Below are positions 24,145-34,259 of a stretch of DNA of 64,000 bases, in pieces. The translations under genes and the position numbers were made by a program. The notes under the pieces are model-generated. The model did not search any database. It had not been told where the DNA came from and saw nothing but the letters and a program-made list of their open reading frames with translations. This DNA is from Cylicocyclus nassatus. Its lineage: Eukaryota > Nematoda > Chromadorea > Rhabditida > Strongylidae. The stretch is from positions 50,507,516 to 50,571,515 of the forward strand of contig CATQJL010000316.1 of NCBI GenBank assembly GCA_958299035.1. The letters run 5' to 3'. Position 1 is the stretch's first letter. Every line of letters starts with the position of its first letter.

Positions 24145-24358
24145 ATATTTAGCATCTACCCTCTATAACCTTTGCCTGCATTTACGCTTGAAACTCATTG
24201 TCAGTAACTCTGTCTTGAACTTCCGTTTTTGGGTTAATCTCCGCTGCTCTAACTTCTCTTTGAGTTCACACCACTTGAGGATCCACTTCGTGCAGCTTTT
24301 AGAAGTATCTTAGGGCTGCTTGCGCTAAATTGGGATGGGTTTAGCACTGGCTCAGATA

Positions 24359-24662
24359 ATCGCCGGGGGCAGGCGGGCACCGGAAAAATAGATTGCTGAT
24401 CTCTCGCACCCCGCTGGCGGATTTTTTGGAAAGCAATCAGGACTTTTCGGAAGACCGCTTGCTGAGTTCTCGATTCCTTAGAAATTCAGCAATATATCTG
24501 CAAAAGATAAGAGCGAAAAAAATTTAACAGGCGGTCTCTCAAAAATCCGCTGACTCAGCAAGCGGTCTTCCGAAAAGTCCTGTTTGCTTTGCAAAAAATC
24601 CGCGAGCGGGGTGCGAGAAATCAGCAATCTATTTTTCCGGTGCCCGCTTGCCCCCAGCGATT
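24359..24662. mobile_element. 304-bp palindromic MITE
   Basis: Arms of about 125 bp (ATCGCCGGGGGCAGGCGGGC inward, and its near-complement at 24640-24662) surround an AT-rich centre near 24485-24530. Blocks 'cggaagaccgcttgctgagt' and its complement are easily seen. Non-coding. Confidence 0.8.
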
Positions 24663-24668
24663 GTATGA

Positions 24669-24725
24669 GGATGTGACCCGTAAAAAGAGTTCGTGTGCGA
24701 ACTCTTTTTACGGGTCCGAAAACAT
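24669..24725. repeat. Perfect 19-bp hairpin with 4-base loop
   Basis: GACCCGTAAAAAGAGTTCG (24675-24693) pairs without mismatch with 24698-24716 across a TGTG loop, and 'ggatgt' outside it pairs with 'acatcc' after a small bulge. It is far more exact than the surrounding decayed repeats. Confidence 0.8.
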
Positions 24726-25811
24726 CCTTTACGATGTTGCTTTGTCTTTTTTTTCTTGAAACGACCTATGACTGTCTTGTAATTACATAACTTATCTCGC
24801 AAATATGAAATTCTTTCCTGAGATCTGCTGGCAATCTTATTAGATCGACGTATTCAAAGCAATGAGAGCCAAAAAAGGAATCGAATTGTCATTCAATTTT
24901 GCACGTGATAGCAATCGTTGCCTTTGTTATGAGCTTCAAAAGCGCTGCATAGCCGTAAATCATCGTTGCTAATGTTGTTCGATAAGCTTGTCGATGGTGC
25001 TAAGATTAAAAATTGAGGAAAAAATGGGTGGAAAACGGCAACTTTATGCTGGTGACCTTTATAGACTGTAACTGTTTCGCTAAATGGAAAAACCGGGATT
25101 TTTGCAGTTGGTGAATAGTTTTGAATGTACAAAATTGATTTGCCCAGATGTCAACCTCAGGAATTCTCTAGAAACAAAGAAATTTCAAAATTTGGTGCTA
25201 CACTGAGTTAACTATGAAACTTTACTGGAATTGAAATTACTGAGAATTTTTTTTGAGCAAAGAGCTGGCCAATGTGCTGAACATAGAACTTGGCTTGCCG
25301 CCATATTCTCACTGAGCATCACTACGGGACAAAGTTCGTAGTTTTTCGTAGGACGGGTTCATAGGCACAAGCCGTAGGCTGCGTTCATAATCCGGAAGTT
25401 TGGGAACGTTGAAACTTGGAGCTGATCTTACTTGCCATTAGATCCATTGAGAGCATAGATATTGTATATATTCGTGGAAATACATGTGACAAGAGTCCAA
25501 ACACATGTGGGGTCGGTCGAATATGCACAAAAAATCCAGCATGCTTGGAATTAATGTATTTTTGAGCCAAACATTCTCAAGGATTTCGAATTTCTGGCAG
25601 GCTTGTGGGTTTGTGCCTCAAAGTTGAGCAGAAAAATGGTTTGATGTTTCACAGAATTTTTTCTACGCATGAAATACACACAAACTGGTTATCGTAACAA
25701 AGAATTGGCAGTTTTGATCCTTTGACATGATTTGTCCACATTTTACCGTCAAATTTCCACAAAGATATTAAAGACTATACGTATACTCAAAGTTCATCCA
25801 GATCGGCGTGA
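24726..25811. other. Unassigned, AT-rich
   Basis: At 25377 one isolated end of the GGCTGCGTTCATA family is present without its partner. No gene seen. Confidence 0.4.
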
Positions 25812-26565
25812 AACGTGCAAGTGTTTGGAGATAGTGCGCTCCAGTTGGAAAAACGGTGCTCTAATCGAAATGGCGATGGAGCGCACCTGCAACTCCTCCC
25901 AGGTCCGAGCCCTTTTACGGGCGTTCTTGGCCGTCCGAGGGAAGTGGGCGTGGTCGTCGAGCTCGGATCTGCCTGGACGCTGCCTTTAACATGCTTTGTT
26001 TAATATGACGTACGATTTACTCACTTATATTTTTCCCTGACTTAGAAACTCTATCAAACCTAAATACAAATAGGTTTCTGCGATTCGGAAAAAAAGCTAT
26101 TGGCCAAAGTGACCATTCGAATTTCGCCAAGTGATCGAGCAAGCGTATTATCAAATGCTTATTCAAATCCAGCGTCTAGGTCTATTGGACACTTTTTTGA
26201 AAAAGGGTAGTTACAGACGCAGATAATTTCCTGCAAAGAAAATGCGATCTTCCTCCCGTATAGGAACACGACCATACTACCATACCACTAGAACCTAGAG
26301 TTCGATGATGCTACGCTATACCAATTAATTTCAAAAAATATGTCAAAATTACAAGTTCAAGTTCTGCATTTATCAATTAACGAACATCTGTGAATGATCA
26401 TTTCGAGTGAAATTTTTTCTTTGTCGAGAAAAGTGGCAGGCTTAAAAGCTAGAAAAATTACAAAAACATCTGCGGTAACTTAAACAAAATAAGAATTTAT
26501 AATGGAAAGAGAACAACAGTGTGATAAAATGGAGAGTATTTCAAACGTCTTCCTTACAATTACAG

Positions 26566-29500
26566 AGGGACACTTCTCTCTCCTGGAAATGCGCCGAGGG
26601 AAATAGCTATCAAGAAAACATGGCCAGGTAGCGAAGTCTTTCTCGTTAGAACGCTGCAGCTACGATACGTTTCTAGAAAGCAGAGACCGAAATTTCGAGA
26701 TGATTTTTCTCACTGGGATTAGCAGAGAAAAGCACAAAAACATTGTTCAGATGATATATGCGTTTTCTAATAAGAGAGACGATCGGGTAAGTTGGCGGCT
26801 TTCTATTTTTGATTTTAAAAGTGGCCTGCGTCGCTTTCAAGGAATTGATTGTTTTGATTTTTGATGATGTAATGGCAATAATCGATTTGTTTTCAAAAAT
26901 TGAGAAAGAGGCGCTACGGATTTTGAGCAAAAATGAAGCGTGCTTAATGGGTGAAATACCGGAATTGTAGGCATTGCCAAAGGTTGCCCTCGAATGGACC
27001 CTTATCGAATGGTGGATTTAGGTAGTGACTCCAAGTCCACTGTAGCCCAAACCTCACCTTCCAATTCATGCGCTGATCCTGAAAACGCGCTCAAACTTCC
27101 ACCAATGACGCCCATTCAATGGAAATAGTCGGGACTGGTGGAATTTTGAAGCGCATTTTTCAGCACTTAGCGCATGAATTGGCAGATGGGGTTTGGGGTA
27201 CAGTGTACTTGGGGGGGGGATTTACTATCCAAATCCACCAAAATCCGAGAAGAGCTCATTCTGCTGACCACTGCCCGAGGCTTTCTGGTGTTGATTATGA
27301 GTGTTTTTGAAGCGAAAACTGATAGCAAATCTAGATAGTAATGGTTATGGTCCTTACAGCGCTCAAATAAAGGATCGTTGAGTACGAGTATATTGGAAAG
27401 GTTTTTCATGCATAAGGTGCCCTGATATCAAAAGCTGGGCCATTTGCGCAATCTTGGACGAGTCTGTTCCAGTTGCGCGTTCAATTTTTTGAGCAAAAAA
27501 GCACATAACTCAGCGTCTAGAGGCACTTAGCACAGGGCCCGGCAAGGGGCTTACTTTCCGAGAATGCAAGAAACGAAGCCCCCAACTTTTCTTAAATTCT
27601 ACGAAATTCCCTTTGACCCTTAACCATAGACGAAAGATATCCTCGAAAAACGAAACGTCGACTAAAAAGACGTGACCCAATGTGTGTTTTTTCGGCCACA
27701 AAAACGATATGCGGTTTGCTTGTAAGCCACCTGTGCCGAGACTTGGCTTGGCAGATGACAAAGACAGTTATAGAATCAGCGTTTGATGCTTTTCAGACGG
27801 GTATACACTTCATTCGAAAAGAGGTTTTCGACTTTGGGTGCCCCCTAATCACCCTAAAATCTCACAGATAAGTCCTCCCGTAAGTCCGTCTACAGATAAG
27901 TCCGCCGTCAGATAAGTCCGCTTTCTTTCCATTATAACTATCTTGAAATCTTGTCAGAGAAGCTCGGACTTATCTGCAGGCGGACTTGTCTAATGGGAGG
28001 ACTTATCTGCAAGATTCTTGGTGGTGCAAGAGTGCATTATCATCGATTTTTCTTGTCAAAAAAGCTGATTTATCTGTAAGATTCTAGGAAGAGTAAAAAT
28101 TGGATACGAGGACAGATTAAGATCTGACGAACTCGATTTCAAAGTTTGGAACTCAATATGTAAGCCGCACATGCGCGCCCAACTGCGACACCCCTCGGTT
28201 AACCCTTCTCACAAGGGAATGGTCAGAAATCGAAGTGGCCAATCCATACAAGCTGCATACCGTTCGATGCAGCACAGAATGCTGATTTTAAATCTGTCTT
28301 CCCTATCTGCAGAGCGCTCTTGTGTACGAAATTATAAGTCTTTGAAGGCCTTTATTTTGCTGAGAAATTGTGCGTGTAAAGTGCAAACTTGGCCGTACAA
28401 AGCCATCCTCGGCTCAGTGTCGGACCGAAACGTGCAAGTAGATCACTTCATATGACCCATACCTAGAAGTGAGCTCAAAGAGTAATAATGTGCCTAACTT
28501 CACAGTTTTTGTTTACAATTTTTTCGCAGTAAAGCTGCCCATAACTTCGCCTACAAAGGCGCTCTGCAGATAAGGAAGACAGATTTGGAATCAGCATTCT
28601 ATGCTGCATCGAACGGTATGCAGCTTGTACAGATTGGCCACTTCGACTTCTGACCATTCCCTTGTCAGACGAAACAGACTGTGGAGATGCACTAGGTTCT
28701 GATACTTATTCACTTAAACCAAAAAAGAATAAAATAAGCGTATATTATAGAAAATCAATAAGCAACTTTACAATTCGTGAAGTGTTGAGCGATACCCAAA
28801 TTAAGTCGCAAACGTCTCTACGATATCTTTCTTGACTATCCTACCTTGCCTTATAACGGAGTTTCATTCTTGGTTCTCCGTAGTTTTGGCCTCATTGTTG
28901 CCCTGATTTGGGGTGCCTGAGTTGATAGGTTGATACTTGATAGGTTTGATTTCGCCTTCAGACAAGCTCACTTTTACTAGTCTACCTTCCCTTGTGCAAA
29001 CGTACATGACTTCATTATGCTGCAGCCTTTGAACTTGGAGACGGTAATAGTATAGAACTGAATTTTCTTCAAATGTATTGCGGATATAAATGCATATCGT
29101 CTTCAGTCTTGATGGCTGCCATTATAACATAAGCACTCAAAGTGAAAAATCAGTAGTTTAGATATGCGAGTCATTTGTTTTCGATTTTATGCCTGATACT
29201 CTTGGATCTCTCATCGACAACAATGCACTAGACTTTGTCGATATAAAAGTTTATACTTGGCAAATGTTTAATGGCTTACAGTACCTTTGCCAGGTCGTTT
29301 GAATTTCTGTACTTCAACGAATTCTTCATTTACTTAGTTTTTCTTTAGCTACAAATCATGCACCGAGATATAAAACCGGTGAATATTCTTGCCGATCATC
29401 AACAAGGACTTCTCAAAATTGGGGATTTCGGTTCTGCAAAAGTTGTTAGGCCGGGAATGAGTTCAACACCATATCAGGTATCCTCGACTTTTAGGAGTAC

Positions 29501-30880
29501 AGCGGGTGGAGCATTACAAAAGTTTGATAATGTGTACATGTGGCAATTTTCAATTGTGATAGAGTGCGAAAAGCTATGGTTCAAAGTGAAGCTTCAACAA
29601 GTTCACCGATTTCAAGTGTCTGCAATGCTCCGCCTACTTGCCTGCCGGCAGTTGTATCAAAATGGTGTGGATATTTGACCCGCAAAATCTCTATGTTTGT
29701 AGGTAACCAGATTTTATCGTCCTCCGGAGCTGCTACTTGGATCTGAAAACTATAACTGGACAGTCGGTATGAGACTAATGTTAGGATGTTGCTTAGAAAA
29801 TGCAAGTTTGTTTTTTTACAGATATATGGTCCGCGGGATGCGTATTAGGTGAGATGGTAAAAGGAAATGTGCTGTTTCCTGGGAGAGATACAAAACATCA
29901 ACTCAAACTGATTCGTCGCGCACTTGGTAGTCCAACAGAAGCAGACATTAGGTGGTCTATAAACAGCTTCTAGTATCGGAAAACTAGTATGCATCAGCAC
30001 TTTTCAGATCAATGAAAATCTCAAAACCACCTGATCCTTTGGTTGAAAGAGTTGCCGGTACCGGACTTGCTGCGGTAACACATTACATTCGCAAGTCTGA
30101 GCGTCTTGTCTGCAGCTGTTTATTTAGCTTCTTCCTTCCGCTCGGCCTGATGTTGTATATTTTCTCAGCAAGATACTTTTGTATAAACCTCGAGCTCGAC
30201 TTGGAGGAAAAGAAGTGCTTCGCGATCCTTTTTTTGACTCTATATTTCGGTAATTCATTGTACACGAAATTGTTGTGAATTATGCCATAATTACAGGGAA
30301 GGTGCAAAAAGATCAAATGGGCAACTTATCTCTCGAATTATTACATCCGCTGATATAGCAGAGGCACATTCAATGTGAGTTCAGTAGTTGGAGATAATGT
30401 GTGTTTATCATGACTTTGATATAATAGTAGTTGCGCGTAGGTAGTGAGACACCTGTTCTTAGGTTGACTTCATTTTATAAGTTGTTTATACGTAGAATTC
30501 AGCGATGAGTCGAAAGTTCGAACGAAGTTGAGTTCAATATTAGTAAAAACAAAGCTCGACTTTAGTTGCGAAGACGACTCAAAGGATAGCAAAGAGACGA
30601 AGGTAAGAGAGTGGAAACTCTAGACAGAGTAGTTAGTTTTCTACGATATACAAAGCATTTTAGGGAAGTACACGCAGCGGCGAGTCTATTAATGGTGACA
30701 GGCGAAGGTCAAAGAGAGCAAAGAATGCTCGTAAAAAATCTATGATGATGGTCGCCCCTCGAAAATCCGGAACAGTATGTTCCTTTCTTGTACCCTATTC
30801 AATTAACGTCTATACGAAGATTCTAGGCAACAAATAGGAAGAAAAAGTCAATTATGAAAAGGTTTAAGAGCACACAATGA
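26566..30880 (+). CDS. GSK3-like CMGC protein kinase, 12 exons found, 5' end missing
   Basis: Exons that join in phase: 26566-26627, 26677-26786, 29162-29293, 29349-29477, 29703-29766, 29822-29951, 30008-30074, 30128-30249, 30297-30374, 30566-30602, 30664-30774, 30827-30880 (stop TGA); 364 residues. Kinase landmarks in order: 'EIAIKKTWP' (ATP-binding Lys), 'DRNFEMIFL' (helix C Glu), 'HKNIVQMIYAF', 'FVFDFMPDTLGSLID' (hinge), 'MHRDIKPVN' (catalytic loop), 'IGDFGSAK' (Mg-binding DFG), 'TPYQVTRFYRPPELLLG' with the GSK3-type activation-loop Tyr, 'DIWSAGCVLGEM', 'YKPRARLGGKEVLRDPFFDS'. The tail is rich in Lys, Arg and Ser. The glycine-loop exon must lie upstream but was not found. By alignment the Arg next to the helix C Glu, part of the GSK3 primed-substrate pocket, is Phe. 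Introns are about 45-55 bp apart from intron 2 (2.4 kb), which is filled with palindromes. One donor (after 29293, GTCGTT) is weak. Expression is unproven; a recent pseudogene is possible but no stop interrupts the exons. Confidence 0.88.
27024..27222. repeat. Inverted repeat in kinase intron 2
   Basis: 'ccactgtagcccaaacctcac' and 'ttccaattcatgcgct' (27038-27075) pair with 27170-27220 ('agcgcatgaattgg', 'ggtttggggtacagtg'). It looks like a decayed MITE; the interior is unrecognised. Confidence 0.6.
27290..27530 (+). repeat. Dispersed repeat copy, related to 47240-47530
   Basis: Shared phrases in the same order are 'gcgctcaaataaa/gcgcccaaataaa', 'gtacgagt', 'gggccatttg', 'ctcagcgtctagaggcactt/ctcggcgtccagaggcgctt'. 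Copies are diverged and ends are not defined. Related phrases recur near 28300, 28555 and 48220. Confidence 0.5.
27862..28020. repeat. Small inverted-repeat region with repeated 'cagataagtcc'
   Basis: 'agataagtcctcccgtaagtcc' and two more 'cagataagtccg' phrases at 27867-27925 pair with 'cggacttatctgcaggcggacttgtc' and 'gggaggacttatctgc' at 27965-28015. It lies in the kinase intron and is probably a degenerate foldback. Confidence 0.6.
28195..28675. repeat. Inverted repeat in kinase intron 2
   Basis: Arms of about 125 bp (28215-28325 and 28555-28665) are near-identical inverted copies containing 'gaatggtcagaaatcgaagtgg' and 'gcataccgttcgatgcagca'. The spacer of about 230 bp is unrecognised. 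The mirrored short frames here are not genes. Confidence 0.75.
28864..29121 (-). CDS. Candidate terminal exon of unknown protein, antisense in kinase intron
   Basis: After a possible acceptor (CAG, about 29116) an open frame of about 85 codons runs to TGA at 28864. The translation has plausible amino-acid balance, with an amphipathic middle ('VLYYYRLQVQRLQHNEVMYV', 'CTREGRLVKVSLSEGEIK') and a hydrophilic tail ('NSGTPNQGNNEAKTTENQE'). I recognise no family. It lies wholly within intron 2 of the kinase on the opposite strand, and I found no upstream exon. A chance frame or a gene fragment is possible. Confidence 0.3.
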   Translation of the reverse strand, partial: WQPSRLKTICIYIRNTFEENSVLYYYRLQVQRLQHNEVMYVCTREGRLVKVSLSEGEIKPIKYQPINSGTPNQGNNEAKTTENQE

Positions 30881-30990
30881 ATGCCGAATACTTCAATTCC
30901 TATAAATCCACTCTTAAAAGCATCGAAATCAATAACACCTGTCAAACAGTTTTAATATCGTAGTTTGTATAGACTGTGGAACGTTATAGA

Positions 30991-30996
30991 AATAAA
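30991..30996 (+). promoter_or_regulatory. Poly(A) signal for the kinase gene
   Basis: AATAAA lies 110 bases after the kinase stop codon, in AT-rich sequence, with the usual spacing for a nematode 3' UTR. No other copy intervenes. Confidence 0.5.
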
Positions 30997-31813
30997 TTTT
31001 TGAGAATAAACTAATGACGGATGGTCTAATTTTACCACGACCAGATGGCCGTTTTGTGAGCATAGTAAACAATCGCATACTCTTTACAACTCAGTTGCAT
31101 ATCTACCTTTATCAAGCCAGCTATTCTTTAGAATTTACCGACATATTTGGTAACAAAATTTTCATAGTAAACTGGATTATTGCCGAGCTGTTGCATTCGT
31201 TTGTGCAATCTTTCAGCAGCCGATTGAGTTGGTGTTAACGCTTCTTCGCTTTGTATTTCCGAAATGAAGAGGTGCAGCATGCAAATAGCACATGTCATCT
31301 ACATAACTGGAGCAATATCAGGTTTCGCCCAAAATCAGTTTCACCCAAATCCACGCTTCAGAAAAGATTAGCTTAGGGTGTGTCAAAAGTAATAGAAACG
31401 TCTCATTGGAAATTTCAAATGTTTTAAGTATTTAGAAATATAGCTCATCTCTCAGGGCAGTTTATTTCCGCCGGTCACTTGCGAAGCTTCCCTGAACGCC
31501 GCGCGGAACTTCTAAAATGAAATGCCGCGGAAGTTCTGGAAAATTGGAAACTTACGCAGACTTGCATAGAGATTTTCGCAGAGCATCGTATTGGCAACAT
31601 AGTTACCATAGAGGGAGTGACGGATCTTACCCCCTTCACTTTGAAGCCAAACTCCGGATGACCCCTTCACATGGGCTGAGATTGGTATTGTACTCTGAGA
31701 ATATAAAATAAAAATCGTTATTAAAAGGTTTTGCAGACCAAACCTCAAACAACAAGTACACTCATAATTTTACAAAAGAAACGGCATTTATGTTTATTCT
31801 TATTATTTATTTA
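30997..31813. other. Unassigned downstream of kinase
   Basis: At about 31378 'ggtgtgtcaaaagtaatag' resembles one end of a mariner-type element, but no partner end was found. No gene supported; the frame 31512-31748 (-) is unremarkable. Confidence 0.4.
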
Positions 31814-32059
31814 CCAGTGCTTCACCTCTGCTTCGCAGAGGTTCGCACTGGCATCGTGAACCGTGGTAAACTCACTTTCTGAGAGCTTGTCTCTTAAATC
31901 ATTGTTCGGTTTATTGCAACGTGAGCCGTAGTTAAAAATGAACCATACTCGCTATCTTAACCTCACATGATGTTTAGTATCGTAAATCATTCCTCACTGT
32001 AATTTTGTAACGGACAAACTCCACACAACTTCAGATTAAGCCGCTATTATAAGTCATGA
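31814..32059 (-). mobile_element. Helitron family 2, short 246-bp copy
   Basis: This is a complete minimal copy. The minus-strand start is A|TCATGACTTATAATAGCGG at 32059, and the end is hairpin CCTCTGC-GAA-GCAGAGG, then CTGG|T at 31814. Both termini are intact although about 460 bp of interior is absent relative to copy C. It directly adjoins a family-1 copy. Confidence 0.8.
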
Positions 32060-32089
32060 TAAAAAAAGCATCTACAGAAGCACAAACTC

Positions 32090-32719
32090 TTTCGAGTTCA
32101 CCTACGGGGCTGGGAGTTGGCACAGGGGGTAATCGAGCATGGGGATTCCGAATACAATATTGGTTTTCAGGATTATCGATTACTTTTATCGATTTTATCG
32201 ATTTTTTGCAAAGTTTGAGCTACGGGGCTGGGAGTTGGCACAGGGGGGTAATCGAGCATGCTGATCATCCCCAATGGGGGTGATCAACATGCTCGATTAC
32301 ACCCCTGTGCCAAATTCCAGCCCCCTAGCTCAAATTTTCAAAAAATCGATAAAATCGATAAAAGTAATGGACGATCTTGAAAACTAGTATTGTATTCGTA
32401 ATCTGCATGCTCGATTACCCCCCCCCCCTGTGCAAAATCCCAGCCTCGCATGTCAAAATTTACAAAAAATCGATAAAATCAATAAAAGTAATCGATAATT
32501 CTGAAAACTAATATTGTATTCGGAATCCCCATGCTCACTTCCCCCCCCCCCCCTGTGCCAACTCCTAGCCCTGTAGGTGAACTCTGCAAAAAAATCGATA
32601 AAAATCGGTAAAATCGACATCGATCGATAACGAAAAGTGGACTGTGACACCCGCCGGGGCCCGAAGTGTATGTGTGCCAAGTTTGGTCCGGATACGGCGG
32701 AGCCGGGTAAGCCAGCTAG
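32090..32719 (+). mobile_element. Helitron family 1 copy, 5' end not found
   Basis: The 3' terminus is 'gcggagccgggtaagccag' then CTAG followed by T (32716-32720). The body consists of repeats of about 120 bp ('ctgggagttggcacaggggggtaatcgagcatg', 'atcgattttatcgatttttt') in direct and then inverted orientation. The 5' head (TATATAAAGCTGAATG plus GTCT repeats) is missing, so it is truncated or rearranged. Confidence 0.7.
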
Positions 32720-32802
32720 TTTTAATAATATAACCAACACTTCTTTGTTCAAAGCTACAACTCTTTTGGGTATATTGCGACGGTAAGTGAGGACACAAAA
32801 TC

Positions 32803-33480
32803 AGTTAATTTTTGAAAAGTCGACGGTCTATGTCGATTTTCCATGATCTCAGCTTTCGAATGGTATACAGCATGTTAGGGCTTCTTTGCTTCCCGGCTCT
32901 AAAAAGCACTTGCTCCGGTGATCGATAAAAGCCAATACGTTGATGGAGCTGGGTGGAGCAAGCTAATAGTAAATATCTCCACCCCATTTTTGAAAACTGA
33001 TAAGTTTTTTCGCCCAGCAACCTATATACCATTCGAAAGCTCAGGAAAAATGGATTCCACTTAGACCGTCGAATTTTTTTCTAGCCCCCCTCTACCGAGA
33101 GATACACCGCATTTTATCTGAAAACATGCCATTTTCAACAGCAGATTTCTGCCAAACGAAGACCTAATCACTGCTGATTATATCTGTGTTAAAGAGCAAG
33201 TCTTTATTAACGAACGTAAACCGTCGACTTTCTCGTAGCACTCAATTGGAGAGCAGAAAGTGAGACACAAAATCAGTTGATTTTTGATGTACATAAAATC
33301 CCTCATATCTCGCGACACAGAAGACCCAGAAAAAAGTCGATGGTCGACATCGATTTTCCATGATCTCAGCTTTCGAATGGTATACAGCAAATGAGGGCTT
33401 CTTTGCTTCCCGGCTCTAAAAAGCACTTGCTCCGGTGACCCATAAAAGCCAACGCATTGTAAGAGCGAGGTGGAGCAAGC
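32803..33480 (+). repeat. Direct duplication of ~180 bp, 535 bp apart
   Basis: 32818-32995 and 33340-33490 share long identical phrases ('atttccatgatctcagctttcgaatggtatacagca', 'gcttctttgcttcccggctctaaaaagcacttgctccggtga'), with indels. The intervening sequence is unrecognised. Tandem duplication with later insertion would explain it. Confidence 0.75.
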
Positions 33481-33616
33481 TAATAGTAAAAAATGTGCTG
33501 GGAATTGACATCGTTATCAGCACTAATGAGAACGCGAGCGAACGCGTCTATTCAAGCGTGCTTATCGTTGTTATAAGTTTGTGTTTTTTAGTAAAAAATG
33601 TGCTTTTGATTGACAG

Positions 33617-34032
33617 TTGTACCATCATTATCAGCACATACTCAAAAAACTATGGGAGATTGGTGAATTTCCCCACCTTCCCACAAAAAAACGCCCATTT
33701 CTGGAATCTATACTCTGTAAACCTAGTGCTGAAGAAGGTCACTTTCGTGAAAACGCTCTAGACTCACCTAATTGTAAATGGTTAATTTCAATAAATCAAA
33801 AACTTCAAGGCAATCATTATTATTATCTAAAAACTTCATTTAAAGGATTGGCATAAGTGGTCCAGACAGGCTGTCATCGTATGATTTTTTGAAATATCCT
33901 AAAAGATGGTATGAAGAAACTGGTCACCTACCTGCTGACTTCCTGGTGCTACCAGAGGGCTAGGAAAAAATACAAAAGCGCTTAGAAGAAGAAAAACGCT
34001 TCAAATCCATTTTCGGCTCAGAAGCTTTTTGA
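33617..34032 (+). pseudogene. Broken coding-like sequence, unknown family
   Basis: The frame 33617-33856 reads '...WEIGEFPHLPTKKRPFLES', 'NALDSPNCKWLISINQKLQG', 'NHYYYLKTSFKGLA'. After a -1 shift near 33843-33856 it continues 'ISGPDRLSSYDFLKYPKRWY', 'EETGHLPADFLVLPEG', then a TAG at 33961 and 'EKIQKRLEEEKRFKSIFGSE' to a stop at 34030. The composition and charged helical end look like real protein. No family recognised; it may come from a transposon or a host gene. It is cut 230 bp later by a mariner-type element. Confidence 0.4.
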
Positions 34033-34259
34033 CGCAATTCTACTTCTAATCTGATGATCTTTTGAAGGAAGAAGAAGATCTTTCAGGCAGCGAATTTGTT
34101 GTCCTGACGTTAGCGATAGTGATATTGTTGATGGTGACGTGCAGGAATTGTGAGTTGTTCCTAACTTCTACATCTTTTGGGATATCTTATTGCTTTCGTT
34201 TTTTGTTGATGCAATGAAATAGGAGCACAGATCTTCATAAAGTCAATTTTTTTGATTTT

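Larger units (their letters stand above)
21145..25985. mobile_element. 4.8-kb composite bounded by TTAA-type inverted repeats
   Basis: The left end AGGCAGCGTCCAGGCAGATT after TTAA (21141-21144) matches, inverted, the right end before TTAA (25986-25989). Two inner inverted-repeat pairs are offset: about 21272-21325 against 23457-23512, and about 23650-23772 against 25815-25940. This suggests two related elements that became joined with loss of the inner ends, rather than one autonomous transposon. No transposase frame was recognised. Confidence 0.55.

Noticed and set aside
5971..31853. Repeated hairpin CCTCTGC-TTC-GCAGAGG as a terminator or structured RNA
   Set aside because: It always sits at the same distance from CTGG|T with shared downstream sequence; the Helitron 3' end explains it better.
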